A DNA stretch of 64,000 bases. Source: Sulfitobacter sp. D7 (GTDB lineage Bacteria > Pseudomonadota > Alphaproteobacteria > Rhodobacterales > Rhodobacteraceae). Shown here piece by piece: positions 20,801-29,792 of this stretch (position 1 is the stretch's first letter; every line of letters begins with the position of its first letter). The notes below the pieces were generated by a model. It was not told the origin of the DNA. It worked only from the letters and a program-made list of their open reading frames with translations, and searched no databases. Where the stretch lies: positions 1,240,001-1,304,000 of the forward strand of contig NZ_CP020694.1 in assembly GCF_003611275.1 (NCBI RefSeq), written 5' to 3'. Made by a program: the position numbers and the translations under genes.

Positions 20801-21208
20801 AGCGTTGCCATGTTTCAGCGCGTCGCCCGAACGGTCCACCCCCGGCCCCTTGCCGTACCACATAGAAAAGACGCCCTCGACCTCCGCCTGCGGGTCGAGG
20901 TGGGCCTGTTGCGCGCCCAAGACCGCGGTGGCACCGAGGTCTTCGTTCACGGCGGGCAGGAATTTCACCCCCGCCTTGGCCACGCGGTCTTTGATGCGCC
21001 AGTATTCCAGATCGAGCCCGCCCAAGGGGGAGCCGCGGTAGCCCGAAACGAAACCGGCGGTGTTCAGCCCCGCCTCGCGATCGCGGCGGGCCTGATCCAG
21101 CATGATGCGCACCAGTGCCTGCGTTCCGGTCAGGAAAACGCGGCCTTCGGTCTGATCATAGCGGTCGTCGAGTTTATAAGTGGTAAATTCGCGCGGTTGT
21201 TCTGTCAT
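17807..21208 (-). CDS. Indolepyruvate ferredoxin oxidoreductase, fused subunits
   Basis: This 1133-aa protein fuses the alpha and beta chains of the 2-oxoacid:ferredoxin oxidoreductase that decarboxylates indolepyruvate and related aryl pyruvates to acyl-CoA. The N-terminal pyruvate-binding domain (FVSGYRGSPLGGLD, about 53-66) is followed by a TPP domain (SGIGCHVMASW, about 455) and an iron-sulfur region (CEGCGDC near 635 and CNKDYSCLNGFC near 665). The C-terminal gamma domain begins LLVTGVGGTGVVT near 725. An Lrp/AsnC gene is divergent, consistent with control by amino acids. Confidence 0.93.
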   Translation of the reverse strand: MTEQPREFTTYKLDDRYDQTEGRVFLTGTQALVRIMLDQARRDREAGLNTAGFVSGYRGSPLGGLDLEYWRIKDRVAKAGVKFLPAVNEDLGATAVLGAQQAHLDPQAEVEGVFSMWYGKGPGVDRSGDALKHGNAYGSAPKGGVLVVAGDDHGCVSSSMPHQSDVGFMSWFMPTLNPASVAEYQAFGEYGIALSRFSGTWVGFKAISETVESGASVTLTPDRVFNQPDYTAPPGGLYVRLGDLPSPEIETRLHHKLDAVQAFMRANPIDRHIYDTQDASFGIVTTGKGHLDTMEALRLLGLDETACRRLGIDIYKIGMVWPLALDDALDFVKGKREVLVIEEKRGIIESQFKEAFYDWPGSKPARMVGKHDENLEELVPWTGELSPLKLLPIIAARLSAFFPEENLLEKARALTDQPPVLLNVPGATRTPYFCSGCPHNSSTKLPEGSKANSGIGCHVMASWMDRETAGFAQMGGEGVPWIATSMFNGGKHVFQNLGEGTWYHSGSLAIRQAVAAKTNITYKILYNDAVAMTGGQPVDGPVSVAAIAQACRAEGVARIALVSDRPELLEKGDFPDGTTFDHRSALDRVQRELRDIPGATVLIYEQTCATEKRRKRKRGLMDDPKKFVMINELVCEGCGDCSLESNCLSVEPKKTEFGTKRQINQSTCNKDYSCLNGFCPSFVTVEGGSRRKRSGAGLDVAGLSAQLPMPELPRLDQPFNLLVTGVGGTGVVTVGALITMAAHLEGLGSSVLDFTGFAQKFGTVLGYVRLAQTPEEVHQVRIDQGGADAVIGCDMVVSSAPKASAHYRRGTRIVLNRAEMPTGDLVLNRDAELRIDDREAAIAQAVGAENLSAFDANAMAEKLMGDAVFANVMMLGYAWQKGLVPVSLTALEQAIELNGVVPDKNRAAFGFGRVMAANPEAIEAHFAPAPAPDHSVDSLIARRMEFLTGYQNVAYAQRYKEKLDALALKVPQGSDDLLRAAAKSLFKLMAYKDEYEVARLHRQSGFEDRIADSFEGDYKVHYHLAPPAWPTGRDGRGRPNKRKFGPWMGRAFDLLAAMKPLRGTWADPFSYGADRKLEVGLIDWYEAVMAKAPALPHDEALAVLSAPMEIRGYGPVKEAAAEKVQDEVAAHLV

Positions 21209-21332
21209 GGGGGTCTCCTCACTTGGGAGTATACCGCAGGGGGTCCGAATTTTCGCTCCGGTTTTGCTGGCGATATGGGTGAAATCCGGGTAATTTATCC
21301 ATTGTAGTTCCGTGAAGTGAAAGATTTACCCG

Positions 21333-21794
21333 ATGAGTGAGATGGATGCGACAGACCGACAGCTTGTGTTTTTGCTCCAGCAGGATTCGCGTCTGCCCAA
21401 TGCGCAACTTGCCGAAAAGCTGAATATCTCGGCCTCTGCCTGCTGGCGGCGGGTCAAGGCGTTGGAGCAGGCGGGGGTGATCAAACGCTATGCCGCGGTG
21501 GTCGATCCCAAGGCGATGGGGCTGGGGTTTGAGGCGATGGTGCATGTGCATCTGACCCGGCATGACGCCTCGGCCCTTGCCAGTTTCATCCGTGCGATCC
21601 AAAGCCGGACGGAGGTGACGGAGTGTTTCGCCACCACCGGCCAAGCGGATTATCACCTGCGCGTTCTTTGCCGCGATATCGACGCCTATAACGCCTTTCT
21701 AGAAAGCTTTTTGTTCCTACATCCGGCGGTCAATTCGGCCACCACCAATGTGATCTTGCGGCAGATCAAATCCGACGCGCCGATCACCGGCTAA
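21333..21794 (+). CDS. Lrp/AsnC family transcriptional regulator
   Basis: This 153-aa protein has an N-terminal winged helix-turn-helix (DRQLVFLLQQDSRLPNAQLA, about 7-26, with SASACWRRVKALEQAGVI) and a C-terminal RAM ligand domain. Length is typical. It is divergent from the indolepyruvate oxidoreductase gene with 124 nt between the starts, so it probably regulates that gene in response to an aromatic amino acid. That ligand is inferred, not seen. Confidence 0.92.
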   Translation: MSEMDATDRQLVFLLQQDSRLPNAQLAEKLNISASACWRRVKALEQAGVIKRYAAVVDPKAMGLGFEAMVHVHLTRHDASALASFIRAIQSRTEVTECFATTGQADYHLRVLCRDIDAYNAFLESFLFLHPAVNSATTNVILRQIKSDAPITG

Positions 21795-21915
21795 GGTGAA
21801 CGCCGCGTGCCCCACTGGCGAAACGCGCGCGAAGTTGCGGTGTCGTTCTGAAATGGACATTTGACGCCCGCGTGCGCCATATAGCACCAAGTGATTAACC
21901 TCGAAGGAGAGACCC

Positions 21916-23031
21916 ATGATGAGAACCCGTGCCGCCGTTGCCGTGGAAGCTGGCAAACCGCTTGAAATCATGGAGGTGAACCTTGAAGGGCCGAAACGCG
22001 GTGAGGTCTTGGTTGAGATCAAGGCAACCGGCCTGTGCCATACCGACGAATTCACCCGCTCGGGCGACGACCCCGAAGGGATCTTCCCCGCGATCCTTGG
22101 CCACGAAGGCGCGGGCGTGGTGCTGGAAGTGGGCGAAGGCGTGACCACGCTGGAGCCGGGCGACCATGTGATCCCCCTCTACACGCCAGAATGCCGCGAA
22201 TGCGAATACTGCCTGTCGGGCAAAACCAACCTCTGCCAAAAAATCCGCGTGACCCAAGGCCAAGGCTTGCTGCCCGATGGCACAACGCGGTTTTCGATGC
22301 TCGATGGCACGCCGATTCACCACTATATGGGCTGCTCAACCTTTGCCAACCACACCGTGGTGCCGGAAATCGCGCTGGCCAAGGTCCGCAAAGACGCGCC
22401 CTTTGATAAAATTTGCTACATCGGTTGCGGCGTGACCACGGGCATCGGTGCGGTGATCAACACGGCCAAGGTCGAACTGGGCGCGCGCTGCGTGGTCTTT
22501 GGGCTGGGCGGCATCGGGTTGAACGTGATCCAAGGGCTGCGGATGGCAGGCGCGGATCAGATCGTCGGTGTCGATCTTAACGACGACAAAGCAGAGGTCG
22601 GGCGTTATTTCGGGATGACCGATTTCGTGAACCCTAAGAACGTCGAGGGCGATCTGGTGGCGCATCTGGTCGAGGTGACCAAAGGCGGCGCGGATTATTC
22701 CTTTGACGCGACTGGCAACACCAAGGTCATGCGCGACGCGCTGGAATGCGCCCACAAGGGCTGGGGCGAAAGCATCATCATCGGCGTGGCACCTGCGGGA
22801 GCCGAGATTTCGACGCGGCCATTCCAATTGGTCACCGGCCGGGTTTGGCGCGGGACCGCTTTTGGCGGGGCCAAGGGGCGGACGGACGTGCCCAAGATCG
22901 TTGATTGGTACATGAACGGCAAAATCGAGATCGACCCGATGATCACCCATAAGCTGACGCTGGATCAGATCAACGAAGGCTTTGAATTGATGCACAAAGG
23001 TGAATCGATCCGCGCGGTCGTCGAATTCTAA
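21916..23031 (+). CDS. frmA: S-(hydroxymethyl)glutathione dehydrogenase (class III ADH)
   Basis: This 371-aa zinc alcohol dehydrogenase oxidises S-hydroxymethylglutathione formed from formaldehyde and glutathione. The catalytic zinc ligands are in TGLCHTDEF (Cys41) and GHEGAG (about 63-68), and the structural zinc cysteines lie in CRECEYCLSGKTNLC. The NAD-binding GLGGIG motif and the class III ending MHKGESIRAVVEF are present. AAGGAG precedes the first ATG. The gene stands alone here, with no S-formylglutathione hydrolase nearby. Confidence 0.95.
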   Translation: MMRTRAAVAVEAGKPLEIMEVNLEGPKRGEVLVEIKATGLCHTDEFTRSGDDPEGIFPAILGHEGAGVVLEVGEGVTTLEPGDHVIPLYTPECRECEYCLSGKTNLCQKIRVTQGQGLLPDGTTRFSMLDGTPIHHYMGCSTFANHTVVPEIALAKVRKDAPFDKICYIGCGVTTGIGAVINTAKVELGARCVVFGLGGIGLNVIQGLRMAGADQIVGVDLNDDKAEVGRYFGMTDFVNPKNVEGDLVAHLVEVTKGGADYSFDATGNTKVMRDALECAHKGWGESIIIGVAPAGAEISTRPFQLVTGRVWRGTAFGGAKGRTDVPKIVDWYMNGKIEIDPMITHKLTLDQINEGFELMHKGESIRAVVEF

Positions 23032-23037
23032 ATATTG

Positions 23038-23064
23038 GGCTGGAGGGCTGCGCGCTCTCCAGCC
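23038..23064. terminator. Hairpin between convergent genes, possible terminator
   Basis: An 8-bp stem (GGCTGGAG / CTCCAGCC) encloses 11 GC-rich nt. It lies between the frmA stop and the cobQ stop. It has no T-tract, so termination is uncertain. Confidence 0.4.
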
Positions 23065-24521
23065 TAGACCTCTGCCGCGAGGGAGAGGAACAGGTCGACA
23101 TCGATATAGGTCTCGACATGATCGGCCAGCGCGTCGAGCGCATCATCCACGCCGCTTTCGAAATCCAGCGATGAGGTCACGCCAAAACCGCCAAGGTAGG
23201 CGCGGCGGAAGGCGTCTGAGCTGAAAATTCCATGCATATAGCAGCCCTGCACCCGGCCCGAGGGGGAGGCCGCGCCCTCGGGCGTGCCGTCAAAGGTGAG
23301 CCATGCGCGGGCACAATCGGAGCCGGTGGTTTCCCCGATGTGAATTTCATATCCCGTTAAATCGGTGCCGCTGGCAGGATGCTGGCCGGATTTTTCCGCC
23401 AGATGTTTCAGCGGGGCCATCGTGGTTTCCACGTCCAGATGCCCCAGCCCCGCCACCCGCGCCGCCGGGCCTTCGATGCCCTGCGGGTCTGTGATGGTCT
23501 TGCCCAACATCTGATAGCCACCGCACAGCCCCAGCACATGGCCGCCCCGCCGGATATGGGCGGCAAGGTCGATGTCCCATCCCTCGGCCCGGAAGGCTTC
23601 GAGATCGGAGATCGTCGATTTGCTGCCGACCATCAGCACCAGATCGGCGTCGGCGGGCAGGGGGCTGCCGGGCATAATCATCCTCAGGTCGACGCCCGGC
23701 TCGGCGGCCAATGGGTCGAGGTCATCGAAATTGGCGATACGCGGCAGGCGCGGGACGGCGATCACACAGCCTGAGCCACCGGAACGGGCGCGGGCGGGCA
23801 GGTCCATCACATCTTCGGCGGGCAGGCGGTGGGCGGCGTCGAACCACGGGATTACCCCAAGACTGGGCCAGCCGGTGCGCTTGGCGATGTCATCGCGGCC
23901 TGCGTCAAAGAGGCTGCGGTCGCCGCGGAATTTATTGACGGCAAAGCCACGGATCAGCGCGTTGTCTTCGGCATCTAGCACCGCCTGCGTCCCGACGATC
24001 TGCGCGATCACCCCGCCACGGTCGATGTCGCCCATCAGCACCACAGACACCCCGGCGGCGCGGGCGAAACCCATATTGGCGATATCGCCTGCCCGCAGGT
24101 TGGTCTCTGCCGGGGAGCCCGCGCCTTCGATCACGATTAGGTCGCAGTTTTCGGCCAAGCGGTGAAAGGACTGTAGCGCGGCGGGCATCAGGCTCGCTTT
24201 GTTGCGCCCAAACTCCCACGCCTGTTGCTGGCCCGCGATCTTGCCCTGCACCACGACCTGCGCGCCGGTGGCGCTTTGAGGCTTCAGCAGCACCGGGTTC
24301 ATGTCCGTATGCGGTGCCACGCCTGCGGCACGGGCCTGCAAGGCCTGCGCGCGGCCAATCTCGCCCCCGTCCTCGGTGACGGCGGCGTTGTTGGACATGT
24401 TCTGCGGTTTGAACGGGCGCACGCGCAGCCCGCGCCGGGTGCAGGCGCGGATTAATCCGGCAACGATCATCGACTTGCCGACATTACTGCCGGTGCCCTG
24501 TATCATGATGGCTTTGGTCAT
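23064..24521 (-). CDS. cobQ: Cobyric acid synthase
   Basis: This 485-aa ATP-dependent amidotransferase amidates carboxylates b, d, e and g of adenosylcobyrinic acid a,c-diamide in cobalamin synthesis. The P-loop GTGSNVGKS is at about 9-17. The C-terminal glutaminase domain has its Cys in [10 protein letters not shown] (about 332) and a His in YMHGIF (about 428). The start at 24521 fits the family's N terminus; the upstream 26 codons are not conserved. No other cob gene is in the window. A membrane-protein gene is divergent from it. Confidence 0.95.
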   Translation of the reverse strand: MTKAIMIQGTGSNVGKSMIVAGLIRACTRRGLRVRPFKPQNMSNNAAVTEDGGEIGRAQALQARAAGVAPHTDMNPVLLKPQSATGAQVVVQGKIAGQQQAWEFGRNKASLMPAALQSFHRLAENCDLIVIEGAGSPAETNLRAGDIANMGFARAAGVSVVLMGDIDRGGVIAQIVGTQAVLDAEDNALIRGFAVNKFRGDRSLFDAGRDDIAKRTGWPSLGVIPWFDAAHRLPAEDVMDLPARARSGGSGCVIAVPRLPRIANFDDLDPLAAEPGVDLRMIMPGSPLPADADLVLMVGSKSTISDLEAFRAEGWDIDLAAHIRRGGHVLGLCGGYQMLGKTITDPQGIEGPAARVAGLGHLDVETTMAPLKHLAEKSGQHPASGTDLTGYEIHIGETTGSDCARAWLTFDGTPEGAASPSGRVQGCYMHGIFSSDAFRRAYLGGFGVTSSLDFESGVDDALDALADHVETYIDVDLFLSLAAEV

Positions 24522-24581
24522 GTCATTCTGCCCCTGTTTCGCGCAAACTGGCGCAAAATGATCCAAGGGGAAAGAGCCGCG

Positions 24582-25160
24582 ATGAACACGCCTGCACATT
24601 TGCTTTTGGGCGCTGCCGTGATGGGGCGGGAAGGGGCCAAGCCGTTAATCTGGGCAGCACTTGCCGGGGCCCTGCTGCCGGACTTGTCGCTCTATCTGAT
24701 GGCGGGTTTTGCGCTCTATATCCAAGGGCTGCCGGGAAGTGTGGTCTTTGGGGAGCTTTACTACTCGGACCTCTGGCAGACGATCTTTTCGATAGATAAT
24801 TCATTCATCGTCTGGGGTGCGCTTTTGGCGCTGGCGGTCTGGCGGCAGGCGGGCTGGGCCGTGGCGCTGACGGGGGCGGCGTTGCTGCATCTCCTGTTCG
24901 ACCTGCCGCTGCACCACGATGATGGGCGGGCGCATTTCTGGCCGCTGACGGGTTGGATATTCGAAAGCCCGGTCAGTTATTGGGATGTGCGTCACGGCGC
25001 GGCCTGGGTCGCACCGATTGAGGCGCTGGTCAGCACCCTTGCCGCCATTACGCTGTGGTGGCGCAGGCCGGGGTGGGTGCTCTCTTGCTTGACGTTGGCG
25101 CTGCTGCTGGCCGAGGGGCTCGCCCTACGCAACTGGATCTTCTTTTTCGGGGCAGATTGA
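24582..25160 (+). CDS. Multi-pass membrane protein of unknown function
   Basis: This 192-aa integral membrane protein has about five hydrophobic segments and two His/Asp-containing stretches, [11 protein letters not shown] at the N terminus and [17 protein letters not shown] in the middle. The pattern recalls YdjM-type metal-dependent hydrolases. Homologues are often called a cobalamin protein only because they sit beside cobQ. The start at 24582 follows AGGGGAAAGAG. It is divergent from cobQ with 60 nt between starts. Function is not established. Confidence 0.75.
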   Translation: MNTPAHLLLGAAVMGREGAKPLIWAALAGALLPDLSLYLMAGFALYIQGLPGSVVFGELYYSDLWQTIFSIDNSFIVWGALLALAVWRQAGWAVALTGAALLHLLFDLPLHHDDGRAHFWPLTGWIFESPVSYWDVRHGAAWVAPIEALVSTLAAITLWWRRPGWVLSCLTLALLLAEGLALRNWIFFFGAD

Positions 25161-25181
25161 CCGCGCGAGAAACAGCAGACA

Positions 25182-25208
25182 CAAAAAAACGCAGCCCGAA
25201 GGCTGCGT
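25182..25208 (-). terminator. Intrinsic terminator for the 25234-25554 gene
   Basis: Read on the minus strand, an 8-bp stem (ACGCAGCC / GGCTGCGT) with a 4-nt loop is followed by seven T. Confidence 0.88.
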
Positions 25209-25233
25209 CAATTGCTCCGCTTGGCGGATATTC

Positions 25234-25554
25234 TCAGGCGGCTTCGGCCTGAAGCGCGGCATTGCGGCGCTCGGACTCTTCGCGCGACAGGGCGACGGAG
25301 GTCCGCACGCCTTTGCCGACAAATTCCATCAGGCCTTCGACGACCCGCTCATTGGGGTCGATCCCGGCACAGCTCAGCACTTCGCGGCCATCGCGCGAAC
25401 GGGCCCAGCGGGCAATCTGTTCTGGGCCGTTGCCATATTTCTTGTCGTCGGCAATTGCGTCATCCAAAGCAGCAAGCACCACAGCAGCAAAGAGCTTGCG
25501 TGCGCGGTTGCCTTGCTCGTTGTTGAAAGCGGTGCCATCAACGAAATCTTTCAT
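25234..25554 (-). CDS. Conserved small cytoplasmic protein, function unknown
   Basis: This 106-aa soluble protein has no signal peptide or membrane segment. It is rich in Ala, Arg and Glu and predicted mostly helical (for example NRARKLFAAVVLAALDDAIADD near 16-37). It has one Cys in VLSCAGIDPNERVVEG. I recognise no enzymatic motif. It is monocistronic, with a strong terminator after it, and diverges from efp. Similar small proteins seem common in Rhodobacterales, but I cannot name a function. Confidence 0.75.
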   Translation of the reverse strand: MKDFVDGTAFNNEQGNRARKLFAAVVLAALDDAIADDKKYGNGPEQIARWARSRDGREVLSCAGIDPNERVVEGLMEFVGKGVRTSVALSREESERRNAALQAEAA

Positions 25555-25776
25555 CTCGTCGTCCTTTCGATTATTCTTGCTCTTGTCATTCGGGCGTGGA
25601 GGCCCTTATGACGGATATCCTTTGATTCGGATACCTCTATTTAGCATACCTCCCATGCAACTTGCGCATATCTAGTTGCCGCAGCGACGCCCGGATATCG
25701 CCCGCTTGCAGGGGACCATCCCTCCCGATATAGACCCGGTCATCTTATCATCAACCTTATGTCGTGGTTTTGTCAC

Positions 25777-26340
25777 ATGCCCAAGATTAACGGAAACGAG
25801 ATCCGCCCCGGAAACGTCCTTGAACATAACGGTGGCCTTTGGGCGGCCGTGAAGGTCGATCACGTGAAGCCCGGCAAGGGCGGTGCCTTTGCCCAAGTCG
25901 AGATGCGCAACCTTCGCAACGGCTCCAAATTGAACGAACGCTTCCGCTCTGCCGATAAGGTCGAGCGCGTGCGACTGGAGCAAAAAGACCAGCAATTTCT
26001 GTATGAAGACGACGGTATGCTGGTGGTAATGGACACCGAAACCTATGAGCAGGTGCAGCTTGATGCCGAGCTTTTGGGTGACACGCGCCCCTTCCTGCAA
26101 GACGGCATGATGATCGTGGTCGAGTACCATGACGCCGAGGCGCTGAACGCCCGTCTGCCGCAAAAAGTGGTCTGCAACATTGCCGAGACCGAGCCGGTCG
26201 TCAAAGGCCAGACAGCGGCGAATTCCTTCAAACCAGCCATTCTGGAAAACGGTGTGAAGATCTCTGTTCCGCCCTTCGTAGGGCAGGACGAAGCGATCGT
26301 GGTGAACACCGAAACCATGGAATATGTCGAACGCGCTTGA
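25777..26340 (+). CDS. efp: Elongation factor P
   Basis: This 187-aa three-domain beta-barrel factor rescues ribosomes stalled on polyproline. The N-terminal KOW-like domain carries the loop KPGKGGAF with Lys34, the residue modified in enterobacteria, so this is the Lys-type and not the Arg-type EF-P. The C-terminal OB domain ends with the conserved [20 protein letters not shown]. The start at 25777 fits the family ([12 protein letters not shown]); the ATG six codons earlier is not conserved. No EpmA/EpmB genes are nearby. Confidence 0.97.
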   Translation: MPKINGNEIRPGNVLEHNGGLWAAVKVDHVKPGKGGAFAQVEMRNLRNGSKLNERFRSADKVERVRLEQKDQQFLYEDDGMLVVMDTETYEQVQLDAELLGDTRPFLQDGMMIVVEYHDAEALNARLPQKVVCNIAETEPVVKGQTAANSFKPAILENGVKISVPPFVGQDEAIVVNTETMEYVERA

Positions 26341-26368
26341 CGCAACGTCATCCAACGTAAGCTAGATC

Positions 26369-26394
26369 AGCCCCGGTTTTGCCGGGGCTTTTTC
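26369..26394 (+). terminator. Intrinsic terminator of efp
   Basis: An 8-bp stem (AGCCCCGG / CCGGGGCT) with a TTTTG loop and a following T-run lies 29 nt after the stop. It may also serve the convergent ygfZ gene. Confidence 0.93.
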
Positions 26395-26408
26395 TTGTTT
26401 TGGGGTGC

Positions 26409-27155
26409 TCAGGCGGCTGGGCCGGGCCATGTGACTTGCGCCTCATCGGCCTGCATATGCCCGTTGGCGCGGTCAAAGCGGAGATGCGCCAGCGCCTGGT
26501 CCCCCGCTTGAGTGAACAGCGTGCCCGCCGGTTTGCCCTCTGCCGTGATCGCCGTGCCCGGCGCGGCGCTGCCACTGACCTCAACTCGCGTCAGCCCCTT
26601 GCGCAACTCGGTCTTGTGTTTCATCCGCGCCGTGACCTCTTGGCCCACATAGCAGCCCTTGCGGAAGTCGAGCCCGTTGATCCGATCAAGCCCGGCTTCG
26701 AGGATAAACGTATCAGGCGTCAGTTCCACACCGGTTTCGGGGATCAGATGCGCCACGCGCAGGGCGTTCCAATCGGTAGTGTCATCTGTCTGCGGCGTGT
26801 CGCGATAGGCGCGCCAGCCCATTTCCGAATGACGCGGGTCGGACACGGCATCTTCGGGTGCGGGGCCGGTGCCACGGTGCAGGTGCAGCCCGCTCGGCTC
26901 AATCGTCACCTTGGCGCGCAGCTTATACATCGACAGCCGTTGGCTCAGCATGTCGCCAAGGCTTTCGTCCACATCAAGCAGAACGCTATCGCCGTCAGCG
27001 ATCAGAAAGAAATCGGCCATATATTTGCCCTGCGGCGTCAGCAGGGCGGCGTAGACCGGGCCTTGGTCCAGTTTGCCAACGTCATTGGTCACGATGCCTT
27101 GCAGGAAATCGCGGGTGTCGGGGCCGGAGAGGCGCAGAATGCGGCGCGTGGTCAT
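26409..27155 (-). CDS. ygfZ: Folate-binding YgfZ family protein
   Basis: This 248-aa protein is related to glycine-cleavage T protein and helps assemble or repair iron-sulfur clusters in a tetrahydrofolate-dependent manner. The signature KGCYVGQEV is present at about 162-170, with the conserved Cys. The N-terminal part has RDFLQGIVTNDV, typical of the family. Length is shorter than E. coli YgfZ (326 aa) but normal for alphaproteobacteria. It converges with efp. Confidence 0.92.
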   Translation of the reverse strand: MTTRRILRLSGPDTRDFLQGIVTNDVGKLDQGPVYAALLTPQGKYMADFFLIADGDSVLLDVDESLGDMLSQRLSMYKLRAKVTIEPSGLHLHRGTGPAPEDAVSDPRHSEMGWRAYRDTPQTDDTTDWNALRVAHLIPETGVELTPDTFILEAGLDRINGLDFRKGCYVGQEVTARMKHKTELRKGLTRVEVSGSAAPGTAITAEGKPAGTLFTQAGDQALAHLRFDRANGHMQADEAQVTWPGPAA

Positions 27156-27219
27156 GCGGTTGTCCTTTGATTGCTGGCCATGACATATAACCTGTCAAAC
27201 CCATCCAAAAGGGGCAACC

Positions 27220-27903
27220 ATGCGCGCGCCGATCTCTGTCGTCATTCCCAGTCTCAATGCAGCCGCCGCGCTGCCTGCCTGCCTTGCCGCGCTTGTCGAA
27301 GGGTTGCAGGCCGGGCTGATCCGCGAGGTGATCCTGAGCGATGGCGGATCGACAGATGGCACGCCTCAGCTGGCCGAAGGCTGGGGGGGCGAGGTGATCT
27401 CGGGCGCGCCCTCGCGGGGGGGGCAGTTGCGCCGCGGATGCGAAGCGGCACGGGGGGAGTGGCTCTTGGTGATCCATGCCGACACGGTGCTGGCGCCGGG
27501 GTGGACCGATGCGGTGCAGGATCACATGGCGCGCGGGACAGGGGCTGCGGGGTGGTTTCGCCTCAGGTTCGATCAGCGCGGGCTGCCACCACGATTGGTC
27601 GCAGGTTGGGCGAACCTGCGCAGCGTCTGCGGCTTGCCCTATGGTGATCAGGGGCTGCTGCTGCCCCGCGCGCTTTATGACGCGGTCGGCGGTTACCCCG
27701 ATCAGCCGCTGATGGAGGATGTCGCACTGGCCCGCGCCCTGCGGGGCCGATTGGCGCGGCTTGAGGGCATCGCCGTGACCAGTGCCGAGAAATACCGCCG
27801 TCAGGGCTGGCTGCGCCGCGGTGGGCGCAACCTGTGGACGCTGATGCGCTACGCTATGGGCGCCAGCCCCGAAGCCCTTGCGGAAAGCTATCGGCGGTCG
27901 TGA
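27220..27903 (+). CDS. Family 2 glycosyltransferase
   Basis: This 227-aa GT-A fold protein begins ISVVIPSLNAAAALPACLAA. The Asp motif SDGGSTDGT (about 46-54) and a metal-binding IHADT (about 85-89) are clear. The C-terminal MEDVALARAL fits the acceptor-binding acid. It matches the TIGR04283 group, which is often encoded near radical-SAM or selenium genes, though none is here. No membrane segments are seen, so it probably acts in the cytoplasm. It diverges from ygfZ and converges with the ABC exporter gene. Confidence 0.85.
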   Translation: MRAPISVVIPSLNAAAALPACLAALVEGLQAGLIREVILSDGGSTDGTPQLAEGWGGEVISGAPSRGGQLRRGCEAARGEWLLVIHADTVLAPGWTDAVQDHMARGTGAAGWFRLRFDQRGLPPRLVAGWANLRSVCGLPYGDQGLLLPRALYDAVGGYPDQPLMEDVALARALRGRLARLEGIAVTSAEKYRRQGWLRRGGRNLWTLMRYAMGASPEALAESYRRS

Positions 27904-27935
27904 AAAGGGCGCGGGTTGCCCTCACGCCCCTGCAC

Positions 27936-29792
27936 TCAGTTAAAGAAGACCGCCCCGATCCGTTGGAACAGATTGGGCTGGCGCGCCCTTTCGCGGCGCT
28001 TTTTTGCAGAGAGGGCGCTGAGGCCGCGGGCATCCGACACCGTCTTTCCGTCGCGGAATTGCAGGCGGTAAAGGTCGGCATAGATGCCGCCGCGCTCCAT
28101 CAATTCGTCGTGGGTGCCTTCATCGGTGACTTGGCCGCGGTCCATCACCACGATCTTATCCGCGCTGCGGATGGTCGAGAGCCGATGCGCGATCACGATG
28201 GTGGTGCGCCCCTTGGCGAGCCGATCAAGGGCATCCTGCACAACCTGTTCAGATTGCGCATCCAAGGCGCTGGTGGCCTCATCAAGCAGCAGAATCGGCG
28301 TGTCGCGCAGCAGGGCGCGGGCGATCACCACACGCTGACGCTGCCCGCCCGACAGGGCCGAGCCGCGCGGACCGACGCGGGTCTCTAGCCCCTGTTCAAG
28401 CTGCGGCAGGAAATCGGCCACATGGGCGGCTTTCAACACCCGGTCGAGTTCTTCGTCGCTGACGTTCTCGCGGCCCAGCACGATATTCTCGCGCAGGGTC
28501 TCATCAAACAGCAGCGCCTCTTGCGTCACGACAGAAAACAGGCCCCGCAGGTCTGGGATGGTCATCGACGTGGTGTCGACCCCGCCGATTTGAACCGTGC
28601 CGCTTTGTGGATCCACCAGCCGCGTGAGCAGGTTGAAAATGGTCGACTTCCCCGCGCCGGAGGCGCCAACAAGGGCGGTCGTCTGGCCCGCTTGCGCGGT
28701 CAGGTTCAACGCATTCAGCACCTTCGTATCGCCGTAGGAGAGCGAAACATCCGCCAAGGTAACGTCAGGCGGGCCATCGGGCGCGGCCACGGGCTTGGCC
28801 GGGCTGCGCAGGTGCAGGGGCGCGTCGAGCAGCTCCTTGATCCGCTCCAGCGCGGCGGCGGCCATCTGCCACAGGCCGCTGATCGCACCGAGGCGCCGCA
28901 GGGGGGAGAACATGAACCCGAGCGAGGTAAAGAAGGTCATGAACTCGCCAATGGTCTTGTTGCCCGCGATAATCTCGGACCCGCCGTAGACGATCACGGC
29001 CATGAAACCGATGCCGGACATAATATCGATCATCGCCGGGATCGCGGAATTGCCAAAGGCGGCGCGAACTTCGGTGCGAATAAAGGTGCGCGTCAACTCG
29101 CGGTATTGTCGGGCCTGATAGTCTTCCAGCGCGTTCAGTTTGATCTGCACGATGCCGTGAAAGACCTCGTCCAGACGTGTCGAGAGGCTGGCGCCGATGT
29201 CGCGCGCCTCGCGCGAGCGGGCGCGGACGAAACGCTGGGCGATGGCGGCAGGCAGCACCATCAGCGGCACGCCGACCATCGCCAAAAGCGCCCAGATCGG
29301 ATCAATCGCGATGGCGACGCCCATCAGGATCACCAGCCCCACCAGATCGCGCCCCGCGCCGGTGATCACCGCGCGCCAGACATCGCTGACCGCGTTCACA
29401 TCCGATTGCACGCGCTGCACAAGAAAACCGGGCGGGTGGTTTTGGTGAAAGGCACCATCCTGCTGCATCATCCGGTCCAACAGGTCGATGCGCAGGTCCG
29501 CCGCCGTGCGTTGCGCCACGCGGGTCAGCAGCACCTTTTGCACCACCGTGGCCAGCGCGCGCAGCGCAAAGATCGCCACCAGCACCAGCCCCACCCAAAC
29601 CAGCGCACCTTGGTCGCCGCCGACAAAGACGCGGTCGAACATCGGCTCCATCAGCTTGGCCAGCACGCCCAAGGTCGAGCCTTCGATGATCATGAAGATC
29701 ACCGCGATGGCCATCAGGCCGGTGTGTTTCTTTAGATAGTCATGCCAAAGCCAACGCATCAACTGCGCGGAGGTGTAACTGTCATCATTCAT
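27936..29792 (-). CDS. ABC exporter, MsbA-like (TMD-NBD fusion)
   Basis: This 618-aa half-transporter has an N-terminal six-helix membrane domain (about 20-320) and a C-terminal ATPase. Walker A is GASGAGKST (about 377-385), the signature is LSGGQRQRV (about 480), and Walker B is ILLLDEATSALD (about 500). It works as a homodimer in the inner membrane and probably flips lipids or exports a hydrophobic compound. The start at 29792 is set by the conserved domain boundary. The longer open frame runs into Arg/Pro-rich non-conserved sequence. The substrate cannot be deduced. Confidence 0.93.
   Translation of the reverse strand: MNDDSYTSAQLMRWLWHDYLKKHTGLMAIAVIFMIIEGSTLGVLAKLMEPMFDRVFVGGDQGALVWVGLVLVAIFALRALATVVQKVLLTRVAQRTAADLRIDLLDRMMQQDGAFHQNHPPGFLVQRVQSDVNAVSDVWRAVITGAGRDLVGLVILMGVAIAIDPIWALLAMVGVPLMVLPAAIAQRFVRARSREARDIGASLSTRLDEVFHGIVQIKLNALEDYQARQYRELTRTFIRTEVRAAFGNSAIPAMIDIMSGIGFMAVIVYGGSEIIAGNKTIGEFMTFFTSLGFMFSPLRRLGAISGLWQMAAAALERIKELLDAPLHLRSPAKPVAAPDGPPDVTLADVSLSYGDTKVLNALNLTAQAGQTTALVGASGAGKSTIFNLLTRLVDPQSGTVQIGGVDTTSMTIPDLRGLFSVVTQEALLFDETLRENIVLGRENVSDEELDRVLKAAHVADFLPQLEQGLETRVGPRGSALSGGQRQRVVIARALLRDTPILLLDEATSALDAQSEQVVQDALDRLAKGRTTIVIAHRLSTIRSADKIVVMDRGQVTDEGTHDELMERGGIYADLYRLQFRDGKTVSDARGLSALSAKKRRERARQPNLFQRIGAVFFN

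Noticed and set aside
24582..25160. Naming this gene as a cobalamin biosynthesis protein
   Set aside because: Proximity to cobQ only; the sequence is a membrane protein unlike any Cob enzyme.
28422..29735. 437-aa His/Arg/Gln-rich plus-strand ORF
   Set aside because: Antisense shadow of the ABC exporter gene.
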